48,920 nucleotides of DNA from a virus. The stretch is taken from positions 1 to 48,920 of IMG/VR virus record IMGVR_UViG_3300041809_000868. The stretch is one strand, 5' to 3'. Of this stretch, positions 33,301-40,061 are shown piece after piece; position 1 is the first letter of the stretch, and the number at the start of each line of letters is the position of its first letter. The translations under genes and the position numbers were made by a program. The notes under the pieces are model-generated. The model was given only the letters and a program-made list of their open reading frames with translations, had not been told where the DNA came from and ran no database searches.

Positions 33301-35095
33301 GGTATGGGACTCGGAGTGGGTAAATCTCACTCATGTTAGGAGACATCCGCCATCTAGACCCATGAAGTTAGTTGGTGACGGTGGCTTGGTTACGATCTGT
33401 CAAGATAATCATCCTATAGGTGTGTGGGAGAACAAAGTACGGTGTACGAGGTGTGACTATCGCAAGTTCAAAGATCCACATAAGAAGTCAAGACAGTATT
33501 GTAGGCGTTGTGGTTCTCCACAGGAAGTACCTCTCGAGAAGATGGGAGAGCTTACCTTTTTGCCGCCATCAGACCTTCTACGAAACGATGTCTACCTACA
33601 TAGAGACATCTCTCCAATCATGTATGTTAGAGCTGCTACAACTCCAAACGTAGATGCGTACATAGCTGGTATGTTCTTGGCAGAGGGGAGTACGGCCTGG
33701 AAGAAGTCTAGTAAGCGTGCTGTGGAGAAGCCTTATCAAGTACAGATATCTCAGAAGAGCGGGCCTATTCAGGATAAGATCATGCTCAAATTACGTAAGG
33801 CTGGCTGGCGTCCTCGTCGTCATAAGCGTTACATAGAAATGGATAGTCTGAAACTAGGTGTATTCTTTAGTAACACGTTTGGTAGGTACTCTAGTAACAA
33901 GCACCTTCCTTTTGACTTCTTGGGGTATCCGACCGACTGGTTAGTAGAGATGTTGATAGGTTTGATCGATGGCGATGGTACTGTGCTACCGCAAAGTGAT
34001 GGACCTGATGCCATAAATATAGACTCTACTAGTTTTGCGTTGGTACAGCAGGTAGTCCTACTGTGTACAAGACTGGGGTTGACCTCTTCTATCGTCTCTA
34101 CTACGATCAAAAAATTAACAAGACACCAAGGTTTTGCTGTTCGTATTCGTATGACCAAGGAGGCAAAGGAACTACTTCGTGCTTCGGAAAAAGTGAGAAA
34201 GACAATTGGAGTTAGCCCCACTAGGTCACCTGAGCTCACAGGGCATAGACTGGTAAGCGTGATCAAAGATACTATGTACACTGACGAATACGTGTACGAT
34301 GCAACTACTGAGACAGGTACTTTATATGTCAGTGGCATCAAGCATCATAATACTGGTGGTACTGCATCATCTAAGAGTGCATTAGTTGACGACTTTGAGA
34401 ACGTCAAAAATCTCTTGGCTTTCCCCAAGGTATTGCCTGGGTCTGCTACTTTGAGTGAGGTGAACGGCAAGGTTACTAAAGTTGCTCCATCAGCAGCTGG
34501 TGGTTATGAAGTCACTGTAGAAGGGCACACTCACTATATTCCCCATGCTGTTGGTGCTCCAAGCTACAATGGACAGCCACTAACAGTAGGTATGGAAGTC
34601 AAAAAGGGTAGCCCTATATCAGACGGGCTAGTAAACCCTCACGAAATGCTTTCTCTAACAGGCATAGAGCCTGTTCAACTTCACTTAGCGAAGGAACTAC
34701 ATCATGCCTTTGCTGATGCAGGTATTCGCAGAAGGAATCATGAAGTTGTAGTAAAGGCACTGACCAATCTCACTAAGATCAAAGACCCAGGAGACTCTTC
34801 TGGGTATATTCGTGGTGACTTTGCGTCTACTTCTCATGTATCTAGCATTAACCGAAATATGGCTAAAGGATTACATCCTATAGTGCATGAACCGATCTTA
34901 AAGGGCGTCAATGTCTTGCCCCTTGAGATGCAGGAAGATTGGATAGCAAAACTCAATCATGAGAACCTATCCGAAACTATCATTTCAGCAGCACAAAAGG
35001 GATGGACTAGTAATATTCACAGTGTCCATCCGATCCCTGCAATTGTTTATGGCGCTGAAATAGGTAAGGGGCCAGAAGGAAAGGTTGGCTACTAG
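24320..35095 (+). CDS. DNA-directed RNA polymerase, fused beta-beta' chain with four inteins
   Basis: 3591-residue precursor, 2057 after splicing. Beta part: HIVDGQEYQIDNQWRLKPGVY, PSHLGFLDPIHTPEG, FMPYKGYNFDDGIVVSE, GDKL|TGRHGNKG, LNPLGVTGRTNLGQ, and the C-terminal TFAYNKFLGYIRGLGVNVQ. Beta' follows after a linker of only about 15 residues (around 1712-1726): KPESGGLFDPK, the catalytic NADFDGDAMG (D2117, D2119, D2121), a four-Cys zinc site starting at DCGTDKG, and the trigger-loop helix GVLAGQALGERTTQLALKAFH. The N-terminal beta' zinc domain is absent. No alpha, omega or sigma gene is seen in the window. Starts at TTG with GAGGA upstream. Likely transcribes phage genes independently of host polymerase. 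Extein pieces: 1-770, 1123-1296, 1671-2498, 2909-2946, 3345-3591. Confidence 0.95.
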   Translation: MARLAPEEGFDLLKDRVQKAVSGLFPIIGRKNTLELHDVAVKDNLSIDDLRSQKQAKLSGRTWSVPVEATIVLKDNATGNVIDRQKMNLMNLPKVTSRYSHIVDGQEYQIDNQWRLKPGVYNMVKADGQLESHINAVGGFKIHFDPKSKEFSLNYGNSNMPLKPFLHAMGVSEEEIEKAWGKDIVDVNHADATKELAKFYRASTGDKTTRPTPDEAKAHLWEVMGKTVLRPEVNKFTLGKEYSTVTGPLLLDASHKLLQISRGETQPDPRDALMFKDLHSIEDFAAERIVKGSREILKKVSNNIDRKAKVRDIIAPEIFNRPIKQMFGKNSLAIVTDQTNPLEMMSSQMKTTIMGEGGVKSEHQISDDAKLIDPSHLGFLDPIHTPEGHATGITLRLPLGVEKFGHDVAVNMYNTKTKKMEHVNPALAYKSHVALPDQVYWDGKVPKAAGKIVKISGPGNEIYEGTLKDADYVMTDPLQMFSVSSNMIPFMQADHPNRSTMAGRQMEQAISLKHREVPLVQSLAGKQTFDKLVGIFASHRTLEDGVVHKIKPDSIVIKNDKGEKHEIYTYDHFPLNEDKAFLHAEPIVKVGDRVVKGQTVADTNYTKGGTLAIGTNLRAGFMPYKGYNFDDGIVVSESAAKKLTSEHLHRHSLERDIAHILDKKKFQAYMPTAMNKAQYDKLDEEGVVLPGTVIMPGDTLIAALRASNDPERKEDIELSKLHKSIVRPYKDSSIKWDSDYPGIVKEVVKVGKNVSVHVKTEEPLEIGDKLCYAEDHELLTSTGWKGVKDVVITDLICSLNPETDEIEYLPPAKVVSYDCIDDDLYVLDTTQVSMAVTMEHKTYAKLRSSARHELLPVSSIKGKRYRLKMHGKWTGTDASVFTFPALQVKAGQGGRGTRWLPAIDMPMDTFLMLLGMFLSEGNVYSGNGDHYIEICQIKQPSRSHAEEALHSAGIGFTNTPEKLRIHGKQLYEYFVQFGHAPNKYVPDWVFQLPPKRLRVLYKWLMWGDGYEKGSVDRYTSVSSQLADDIQRLLLHLGLAGRVITEPGYRGSIKGVEYDFKTRYRVQVIKSKLEPTINHGHAKKQNGQEEQITKYTGKVYCVALPRNHVLYTRRKGKVHWSGNTGRHGNKGIVTYIVQDHDMPHTKDGRPIEILLNPLGVTGRTNLGQVLEVAAGKIAEKTGKVYTVKNFAPGTDLHAQVTADLEKSGLTDKEEVIDPSTGKTMGDVLVGPMHVLKLHHQVEKKLSSRAGGTGYAYDKNMIPKGGGPQGAKSLGTLGLYSMLAHGAVANLREMQTLKCFTWGTRIFTDQGQIQIGKIVNQKLDVRVLSWNPVTGSTEYRPILNYWKRPAGDDKLVEIEYHAHGERGVFTKHYQRCTPDHKVYIEGGIKTAAKDVAGKNVLVPALKPNQYQLDVLVGSLLGDGSMGVQNGPFPAFVERHCLAQQEYLAFKADVLSDFSDRIVTPYNAGEDGFNTGQTMCEWATLAQPEFVPLYKSFYCDGIKRVPTDIVDLLTPLSLAIWYQDDGSLTHGNRQRILRLHVGLFNTTDCDLLVDAILKLTGVQFTVGTTETTYNGRPSIQRFLRVGTRAGIDKFLDIVRPYVHSCLSYKVDDQACGEKLAEVSDRSVAQFVLTPVEVHSVRQTNFQQWDGPYLYDLEVEENHNYFANYMLVGNSDASQGDQFWSAIQAGEMLPTPKPTFAYNKFLGYIRGLGVNVQKTGNNLTLLPMTDKQIIEQSNGETVNPALWVTAKNMKPESGGLFDPKVTGGLEGTKWSHYNLPEAFPNPVFESAIIRLLGIKQKEFSGLVGGTLAVDPVTGKIGPSEKVKGGLVGGLAFEHMLGKIDVKKDLAAAKQALEKPTLKGSYLDHANSKVKLLQALDKVGMTPKEAYLAKTIPILPPSMRPLPVLPNGTISEEDLNGLYKNLHLSASRYAKMSPLIPDDDPSKVDVRNEIYDGLSALAGIGGYPKQVRRGILDYIHGKKVIDFNTGAKGGSPKEGFFQDQLVERKQDMSMRGTIIPEPSLGLDEVGLPRSAAIEVYKPFVVRELKNILGVTPLQAQKLLDQGGETVDRALDRVISNRPILLKRDPVLHKYGVQAFKPRIVGGKAVQVHPLVTSGFNADFDGDAMGAFVPVSVDAVAEAHKMLPSRNLFSPSTGEIMYAPTNESRLGLYGIMQPGKITAHKFTNMQDMEAAARKGDVKLTDQVDIGGIKATVGRFMVAGALPESMRRALLEGKEPLDKKAQEALFTKIGKEHKGDYGEVANKLKDLGNMWATNTAFSIGMKDIAPERQMRDRILAEADAQVHKLTGPHKDQKQIDIYAKATDEMNKHLRSVSETDNNLMLLHNVGMKGGTDTLRQIRAAPMLMSNHKGEIIPIPVRRSYSEGLDVADYWTAISGSRKGIIQKVQSVQEPGYISKQVMNSVMNNLIVDHDCGTDKGIALPVDEKDILDRYTAADIKAGSHVFKSGTLITPEVRNTLRNNNVGKVVVRSPLRCLHGPGICQKSMLPETVVTAKHDGVIHNLSLEALFDLVSAPIDVSDCGVEMKMPVGWEISDSGEWVGLERVVRHARELNKAMLEVRTTHGRTQHLTEDHTAIVWRPTSCVCGSLRISIDNRSPDTKAYLYCRDCKRNWTVDREAWEFAERLEIPAEQVMPGDRIEYYPFLTQFHGEKPATPSLDPYWLGLYLAEGSTDRNRDYPRTVNIAQQDNKWRPGMIKACTAVTKNEPHATESSIVINDAALVRELVMVLGSLELCDRKVLPTTWLFWDDRYIGDVVSGLIDGDGHARERDNGTHEVLIGSTSYTLLVQVQDWLARHGVRADLSCKTHTPKPGDIVKTRRDFFHLTFSANDLVLSRLKRSQKMLGLSACNGKYDLNKKYATVLQVKDVSDRIHCKYVYDVTTTSRKFTANGLHTHNCFGLTENGVLPEKGLNVGVLAGQALGERTTQLALKAFHCSHAKSIVFVRGTHTGVLPITLEALFDLIESPIYMSGTEEVKSVSGWQVWDSEWVNLTHVRRHPPSRPMKLVGDGGLVTICQDNHPIGVWENKVRCTRCDYRKFKDPHKKSRQYCRRCGSPQEVPLEKMGELTFLPPSDLLRNDVYLHRDISPIMYVRAATTPNVDAYIAGMFLAEGSTAWKKSSKRAVEKPYQVQISQKSGPIQDKIMLKLRKAGWRPRRHKRYIEMDSLKLGVFFSNTFGRYSSNKHLPFDFLGYPTDWLVEMLIGLIDGDGTVLPQSDGPDAINIDSTSFALVQQVVLLCTRLGLTSSIVSTTIKKLTRHQGFAVRIRMTKEAKELLRASEKVRKTIGVSPTRSPELTGHRLVSVIKDTMYTDEYVYDATTETGTLYVSGIKHHNTGGTASSKSALVDDFENVKNLLAFPKVLPGSATLSEVNGKVTKVAPSAAGGYEVTVEGHTHYIPHAVGAPSYNGQPLTVGMEVKKGSPISDGLVNPHEMLSLTGIEPVQLHLAKELHHAFADAGIRRRNHEVVVKALTNLTKIKDPGDSSGYIRGDFASTSHVSSINRNMAKGLHPIVHEPILKGVNVLPLEMQEDWIAKLNHENLSETIISAAQKGWTSNIHSVHPIPAIVYGAEIGKGPEGKVGY
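26630..27685 (+). mobile_element. RNA polymerase intein 1 (beta, GDKL|TGRHGNKG)
   Basis: Residues 771-1122 (352 aa). Cys1 C771 (CYAEDHELLTSTGWKGV), block B TMEHKTY, ends HWSGN with Thr+1; the penultimate residue is Gly, not His. LAGLIDADG motifs LLGMFLSEGN and WLMWGDGYE keep acidic residues. It splits one of the most conserved beta segments (GDK.AGRHGNKG), which lines the active centre. Confidence 0.92.
28208..29329 (+). mobile_element. RNA polymerase intein 2 (beta, REMQTLK|SDASQGD)
   Basis: Residues 1297-1670 (374 aa). Cys1 C1297 (CFTWGTRIFTDQGQIQIGKI), block B CTPDHKVY, ends MLVGN with Ser+1; penultimate Gly. LAGLIDADG motifs VGSLLGDGSM and AIWYQDDGSL are intact. Inserted where bacterial beta reads QEMLTVKSDD. 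Confidence 0.92.
31814..33043 (+). mobile_element. RNA polymerase intein 3 (beta' zinc site), Ser1-type
   Basis: Residues 2499-2908 (410 aa). Starts with Ser (SMLPETVVTAKHDGVIHNLS) rather than Cys, ends GLHTHN with Cys+1 (C2909). Block B LTEDHTAI. Motifs WLGLYLAEGS and SGLIDGDGHA intact. A small Cys cluster (CVC ... YCRDC) lies after block B. Closely related to intein 4. Confidence 0.92.
33158..34351 (+). mobile_element. RNA polymerase intein 4 (beta' trigger loop)
   Basis: Residues 2947-3344 (398 aa). Cys1 C2947 (CSHAKSIVFVRGTHTGVLPI), ends GIKHHN with Thr+1. Motifs AGMFLAEGST and LIGLIDGDGT intact. CTRC ... YCRRC zinc-ribbon-like insert after block B. N-terminal region (LEALFDL..SPI...GW....EWV.L..V.RH) matches intein 3, so the two are paralogues. 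Confidence 0.92.
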
Positions 35096-36315
35096 TGGCC
35101 TTCAAGAATTCTCCAGTAGGTGACGGTAAGTGCACGTTTAGATGTGAGACCGGCATCATTTCTAGTGTGAACGTACAGAATATGACTGTGGACTGGGTCT
35201 CTCAGCACTCTGGTAGACAGGTGCCTGGTGTACAGATCATGGCTCCCTACATCAACTATAATAATGGTGAGGGGTTTACTGTTGTTCCAGAGGTTGGTTC
35301 AATATGTGTGTTGTGCTGGCCGTCAGATGAAGAGTCACCTTTCATTATGGGCTTCATAACCGCCCCTGAAGCAGCATCTGTAGATACTGGGAATGTAGAC
35401 CCTACAGAAGACCAGGAGACTGCAGCAGCTACATTAGCATCTACTCCTAAAGTCTCTACCTCAGGCGGAACCACCCAGGAAAGGGTTTCAGATGCTAGCT
35501 ATAGAGCCAATAGACCGGTTCTAAACCCAGGAGACATGTTGTGGCAGGGGCGGGATGAAAATTTCGTAGTGCTGCGCAGAGGTGGCGTTCTACAGATCGG
35601 TTCTACGAATATATGTCAGCGAGCTTACATACCTGTAGGCAACTACATACGTGATTTCTGTGAGGATTGGGAGCTGAATACAGCATCAGGCACTATGAGT
35701 TGGGTGGTGTATCCCTCGGAGACTACACCTGATGCGAATGCTCCTACTGAGTTTATGTTGGTGGCTAGGGAGTTCGCTCAGGATAAGATGGCTTCAGTTA
35801 AGATAAGTGTCGGTTCTTTAATCAAGAGCGATGCTTTACCTAGTGGTGCTCTTCCTTTTATAGAAGTGGTAGTTGCTCCAGATAACGTAGATCCAACGGA
35901 TGGAACTACCCAAAGTGAATCATTCATTCTTCGTATAGGTAGAGATGGCACTACCTATACAATGCAAGCTGATCGTAGTGTTAAGGTCACTGGTACAGAT
36001 ACCCTTGTAGTAGACAAAGATCAGAGCATTACTATAACAGGCGACCGTGATCTTACAGTGCAGGGTAAACTGACTGAGAACATCACAGGTGACCATACCA
36101 TTACTGGAGATGAAGGAAGTGCGGAGACTTGGGCCAAGATCAAGTCAATTACTGCTACTGCAGTCAAATTAGGCGGTACAGACGCTTCCGAACCGGGCGT
36201 TCTTGGGTTACAGTTATTACAGTGGCTTGCAACGCATACACACATACCCAATGGGCCTCCGATTCAAACGGCGGCATTGGTTAACATTTTAGCTAAGATC
36301 GTTTATTTGAAGTAG
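35095..36315 (+). CDS. Baseplate/tail-tip spike protein, gp5/VgrG-like
   Basis: 406 residues, GTG start overlapping the polymerase stop (TAGTG). The N-terminal part (residues 10-90) resembles the OB-fold of gp5/gpV-type spikes (VPEVGSICVLCWPSDEESPFIMGF). The C-terminal part has beta-helix repeats (SVKVTGTDTLVVDKDQSITITGD, then similar turns) and ends WLATHTHIPNGPP, whose H-x-H resembles the metal-binding tip of phage spikes. Forms the trimeric membrane-piercing needle at the tail tip. Presence of a spike suggests a contractile tail, though some siphoviruses also carry related proteins. Confidence 0.8.
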   Translation: MAFKNSPVGDGKCTFRCETGIISSVNVQNMTVDWVSQHSGRQVPGVQIMAPYINYNNGEGFTVVPEVGSICVLCWPSDEESPFIMGFITAPEAASVDTGNVDPTEDQETAAATLASTPKVSTSGGTTQERVSDASYRANRPVLNPGDMLWQGRDENFVVLRRGGVLQIGSTNICQRAYIPVGNYIRDFCEDWELNTASGTMSWVVYPSETTPDANAPTEFMLVAREFAQDKMASVKISVGSLIKSDALPSGALPFIEVVVAPDNVDPTDGTTQSESFILRIGRDGTTYTMQADRSVKVTGTDTLVVDKDQSITITGDRDLTVQGKLTENITGDHTITGDEGSAETWAKIKSITATAVKLGGTDASEPGVLGLQLLQWLATHTHIPNGPPIQTAALVNILAKIVYLK

Positions 36316-36318
36316 AAC

Positions 36319-36612
36319 ATGCCTCTTGATCCAACAGTACTTTCTGCCAGTATACATTCGCTTTTGACAACGATGCCTATTGGTATGTCTCCAGAGTCTA
36401 CGGTAAATATGGTTCAAAATCCTGATGGTACAAGCAGTACTACTATATCTGTGATAATGAAACCGACGTACATGGCAGATCCAATGGCTCAGGTAATTGC
36501 TGATGCTGTGGCACAGGCGGTAGTAGCACATTTGAAATCCATGGCTCTCGTGACGGGTATATGCCCTCCAGGAACAGCCGGTGGACCTTTGACTGCTGGA
36601 ATGATTGAGTAG
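36319..36612 (+). CDS. Small hypothetical protein, baseplate region
   Basis: 97 residues, Ala/Met-rich (PMAQVIADAVAQAVVAHLKSMAL), no family recognised. Weak ribosome-binding site (GAAGTAG), 4 bases after the spike gene, so probably coupled. A tail or baseplate role is suggested only by position. Confidence 0.6.
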   Translation: MPLDPTVLSASIHSLLTTMPIGMSPESTVNMVQNPDGTSSTTISVIMKPTYMADPMAQVIADAVAQAVVAHLKSMALVTGICPPGTAGGPLTAGMIE

Positions 36613-36622
36613 GAGAAACCCG

Positions 36623-38647
36623 ATGAACCTTTTTCTAGATCAAAACCCAGTTCATATCGAGAAGCTAGGTATGGAATGTCTGCTTAGTGAAGATGCTAAC
36701 GATTGGCCACAGCAGATTTTGGATGAGCTGTATCGTCAGGTTCCATACACCAGTGAGTACGCCCCAAAGGTGGTGCTCAGGGTGGTGGATTCAGATCGTA
36801 GATATGGTCTAGGTCAGATTGAGCTTCTCAATAAGATGGCGATCAATCCACGTGATGATGACACCCCTGCTTCTTTGAAGGGTAGGCAGAAGGCTATTGT
36901 CCCTGTCATTATCCAGGATGGTAAGCTGAAGCAGCTAGATACTTTGGTCTATGATGGAAAGGTAGAACCACTAACTGACGAACGTCTGCGTAAGGCTTTG
37001 TTCCGTCCCAACTTGTTCGAAGCAATTCGTGAGCGTCCTGGTGATATATCTTTGATCGAACAGCTCTATCCACCGCACAGACAGTATGGTGGTGCTCGTG
37101 GTCCTATGATGGCAGACGTTGGTGCTTCTGGTGGCATGGGTAAGGAGGGTAGTGCATATACAACTCTGTTTGATGCTATTCTACCTACCATCACAAGAGA
37201 TCAAGCTAACGACGTTCTTAGTAGAGTAGGGAATGAGACAGATGAGGCGTGGAGCCTATCTGGAGCACTCACTAAGAATGCTGCGGCTATGGGCATCATC
37301 AAGAAGCTGTCTGAGGTAGCACGTAATAATGTATCTACTGGAGATGATTACCTCAGGAAGATTGCTGGGGCTGTCAAACCCACTGTTATTCAGATCAAAA
37401 GACTTGATGATGGATTCCGTATCAAGACAGCTAATCCAGAAGCATTCATTCCAGATGCACAAGATATTCCTCGTCAAGCAGCAGTTGGGGCCTTGGGTGG
37501 AGATATGGTGTCTAAGGTGGAGGCTGATGGCACTACTACCATTACTACAGAACCAGCTGTGAAGAAGACTCTTGTGGACTTGGTGATCGAAGTAGTCAAC
37601 AAGTTTGGTATGTATAAGGTCAAGACACAGAATGAGAACAGAGAGTTAGTGGGTTGGGTATTTCCGAAGGTCATGGACTTTGACGGAACCCTACTTCCAA
37701 TGTCTGTATTTACTAATGGTAGTGAGTCTGCTGTGCAGGAAAACATTGCTGGTGTTGCAGTGGCAAAGACCAGTGATTTGATCGATTCAGATCCTGAGGG
37801 ATTGGGATGTTTCTATCATGCTGCTCCAGATGGAGCCTTAGCCTTTACACCAGTAAGTGTTACAGCATGTGAGGATACACCTGAAGGTATTGCTTTCCAC
37901 TGTGAGACAACACTTGGTGAGAAAATCCTGATCACTAAAGTACCTGGTCTCAAGATGCCAGCCATGATCGAAGAAGGTCACTATGGCATACCAGAAGAGT
38001 GTGGTTTCGTTTCTCTCAATCAGCCAATAGATCTAGCTTCCTCTCCTGATGAGTTCACTAAGACTGGACAGGCATTGGCTGTAGCTCAAGCTGTTCGTGT
38101 AATTACGAATGGTACAGAGTATACATTCCAAGGACAAGTGATCGATAAGATTGCTCATGTTACACCCACACAGTTCATTGACAAAGATGAAGCTGTATTC
38201 CTGGGGGCAGTATTAGGACAGGAGCCAGTACAGTTTGCACAAGATCTCGTGAGCATGCAGAAGAAGGCTAGTCATGAGCTGTGGTTCTCTGCTAAGCCTG
38301 TTACGCTGATGCGTGATCGGTATGAGAAGGCTAAGATTGCTTCTGCTGCCTTCGTAGACAAGCTACCTCCATTGAGAGCGTACTTACTGAAGGAAGCAGC
38401 TATGCTCGAGGACCCGACTGCAGTGGACAAAGTACTGTCAGTAGGTTTCATCAATCCAGAGAATGTTTCGATCTTTGCTGGATACATTCCAGAGTTTGAA
38501 TCAGTCATTCGTAAACTGGCAGAGTTGTTGGTAGCTACTAGAATGGGCCTGCATACTGTAGATGAGGGGGCTCTGCAAAGAGCACTCGTACACCTTGATA
38601 AGGTAGTTGCAGGATTGAAGACACTAGATTCTGCACCACAGGCCTAA
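36623..38647 (+). CDS. Large putative virion protein, unknown
   Basis: 674 residues from the ATG at 36623, preferred over an in-frame TTG at 36605 because AGGAG lies 7 bases upstream. N-terminal 160 residues look globular; 160-260 helical with a Gly-rich stretch (YGGARGPMMADVGASGGMGKEGSAY); the remainder beta-rich (VKTQNENRELVGWVFPKVMDFDGTLLPMSV). The C-terminal 90 residues are helical. No family recognised. It lies among spike and packaging genes, so structural role is likely. Confidence 0.65.
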   Translation: MNLFLDQNPVHIEKLGMECLLSEDANDWPQQILDELYRQVPYTSEYAPKVVLRVVDSDRRYGLGQIELLNKMAINPRDDDTPASLKGRQKAIVPVIIQDGKLKQLDTLVYDGKVEPLTDERLRKALFRPNLFEAIRERPGDISLIEQLYPPHRQYGGARGPMMADVGASGGMGKEGSAYTTLFDAILPTITRDQANDVLSRVGNETDEAWSLSGALTKNAAAMGIIKKLSEVARNNVSTGDDYLRKIAGAVKPTVIQIKRLDDGFRIKTANPEAFIPDAQDIPRQAAVGALGGDMVSKVEADGTTTITTEPAVKKTLVDLVIEVVNKFGMYKVKTQNENRELVGWVFPKVMDFDGTLLPMSVFTNGSESAVQENIAGVAVAKTSDLIDSDPEGLGCFYHAAPDGALAFTPVSVTACEDTPEGIAFHCETTLGEKILITKVPGLKMPAMIEEGHYGIPEECGFVSLNQPIDLASSPDEFTKTGQALAVAQAVRVITNGTEYTFQGQVIDKIAHVTPTQFIDKDEAVFLGAVLGQEPVQFAQDLVSMQKKASHELWFSAKPVTLMRDRYEKAKIASAAFVDKLPPLRAYLLKEAAMLEDPTAVDKVLSVGFINPENVSIFAGYIPEFESVIRKLAELLVATRMGLHTVDEGALQRALVHLDKVVAGLKTLDSAPQA

Positions 38648-38665
38648 GTCCACGAGAGGTGTCCC

Positions 38666-39571
38666 GTGGCAGACATTCGCAGATCACCAGCGGAATACTT
38701 CATTCGTTTCCTTATAAGTAGAAGGGAGCATGAAGTAGGTACGCTTATGACTATTCTTGAAGACCATCAAATGGCGTCTGTAGGTAGGCGTTATTTGGAG
38801 GAACTTCAGGAGAAGATGGAACCATTCCCAGATCCTTGGGCTATCTCCCCAGAAGCTGAGGGGTATGAAGAGACCATGGCATATCTGCGTAAGCAGAACA
38901 TCCATGATCTGTGGTTTCCTACTGCTGCGGTACAAGAGGCATTTAGGATACTTGGAGAACCAAGGCTAAGAGAAAACGTCGAGCAGCTCATTCTCTCTTC
39001 ACTTAGATTTGAAGAGATCGTAGCTAAGATCAACAAATACCATAATACCAGTCTTACTGTCGATGGCTTAGCCTCTTTCCAGCATTACTTCTGGAACCGT
39101 AGATTGTTATCCATGAGTGAGTGGATAGCTTTCATGGACCATAAGCCTAATGCCTATGATCGCATTACCACTCTTACTGCCTCTCCAGATGTTCAGGAGA
39201 TGGTGGTGCCATGGTTGGCGGGTATGTCGGGACCTCCACCAAACATCAATACTGGTGTGGTGGCCCGTCGTATGCGTGACGTAGCCTTCATGAAAGTCTT
39301 GGAGATTGAAAGACAACCAGCTTCTATCATTCACTCCAAGATGATGAAGAACTACATGGACGTCATCACTGCTGCCGAGAATGAAATGCGTCAGAGCGAT
39401 GTAGCTTTGAAGGAAGTTCTCCAGGCATTTGAGAAGTTCAGAATGAAGAAGGACACTGGTAGAACGCTTTCTATTGAAGAGCTTGCAGGAACAAACTTCA
39501 GCAAGTCAGGAGCCGGAACTGATAATAGGCTGCTTCAAGATGCAATGTTAGAGGAGGATAAAGATGGCTGA
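38666..39571 (+). CDS. Candidate terminase small subunit or packaging-associated protein
   Basis: 301 residues, GTG start with GAGAGG upstream. A central segment (residues about 112-145, RFEEIVAKINKYHNTSLTVDGLASFQHYFWNRR) reads like a helix-turn-helix followed by the F/Y-rich helix of small terminase subunits. A long C-terminal helical region (VITAAENEMRQSDVALKEVLQAFEKFRMKKD) could oligomerise. Two genes upstream of the large terminase. The assignment is an inference; other structural roles are possible. Confidence 0.5.
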   Translation: MADIRRSPAEYFIRFLISRREHEVGTLMTILEDHQMASVGRRYLEELQEKMEPFPDPWAISPEAEGYEETMAYLRKQNIHDLWFPTAAVQEAFRILGEPRLRENVEQLILSSLRFEEIVAKINKYHNTSLTVDGLASFQHYFWNRRLLSMSEWIAFMDHKPNAYDRITTLTASPDVQEMVVPWLAGMSGPPPNINTGVVARRMRDVAFMKVLEIERQPASIIHSKMMKNYMDVITAAENEMRQSDVALKEVLQAFEKFRMKKDTGRTLSIEELAGTNFSKSGAGTDNRLLQDAMLEEDKDG

Positions 39572-40061
39572 GATCGTACCGTTTTTTGCAACTGAGTTAG
39601 AGCACCAAACAGTAGACACACTACCTACAGATACCGTACCCTTGACCGATCTGTTGAATGCGGTGCCGAAGTTCAATGAGGTGGCTAAAAATAATCTACT
39701 GGTACAGTGGCGACTGGAGGACGGTACGCTTATCTACCACATCTATAAAGTAGATCGAAAGAACCTGTTTGATAGAACTGAGGCGGCTCTTAAAGCTCTC
39801 ACAAAAGATGCAGACAAGAATGCTCTAGCTGTGGCAGCAAACATCGAATTTGAGAAGATTCCATGGTGGCCTGAGTTTGGTGTAAAACTTACCGAGGCAC
39901 TTACTGAATACTTTAAGGGTTCTGCCGGTAGAATGAACTACTATCAAGAAGTCGATAGTTGGTCAGTATCTCTGGAAGCGGGGCCACTGTGGTCTCAAGC
40001 ATTCATTGAGAAGTTTGCTGACCATCTTGGTGCCAAACTTGGCATAGTGAAAGAAAACTAA
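39564..40061 (+). CDS. Hypothetical protein upstream of terminase
   Basis: 165 residues, no family. Starts at an ATG preceded by GAGGAGG, overlapping the upstream gene by 8 bases. Alternating helix and strand; a Trp-rich segment (FEKIPWWPEFGVKLTEALTEYFKGSAG). Last gene before a hairpin and the terminase gene. Confidence 0.65.
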   Translation: MAEIVPFFATELEHQTVDTLPTDTVPLTDLLNAVPKFNEVAKNNLLVQWRLEDGTLIYHIYKVDRKNLFDRTEAALKALTKDADKNALAVAANIEFEKIPWWPEFGVKLTEALTEYFKGSAGRMNYYQEVDSWSVSLEAGPLWSQAFIEKFADHLGAKLGIVKEN

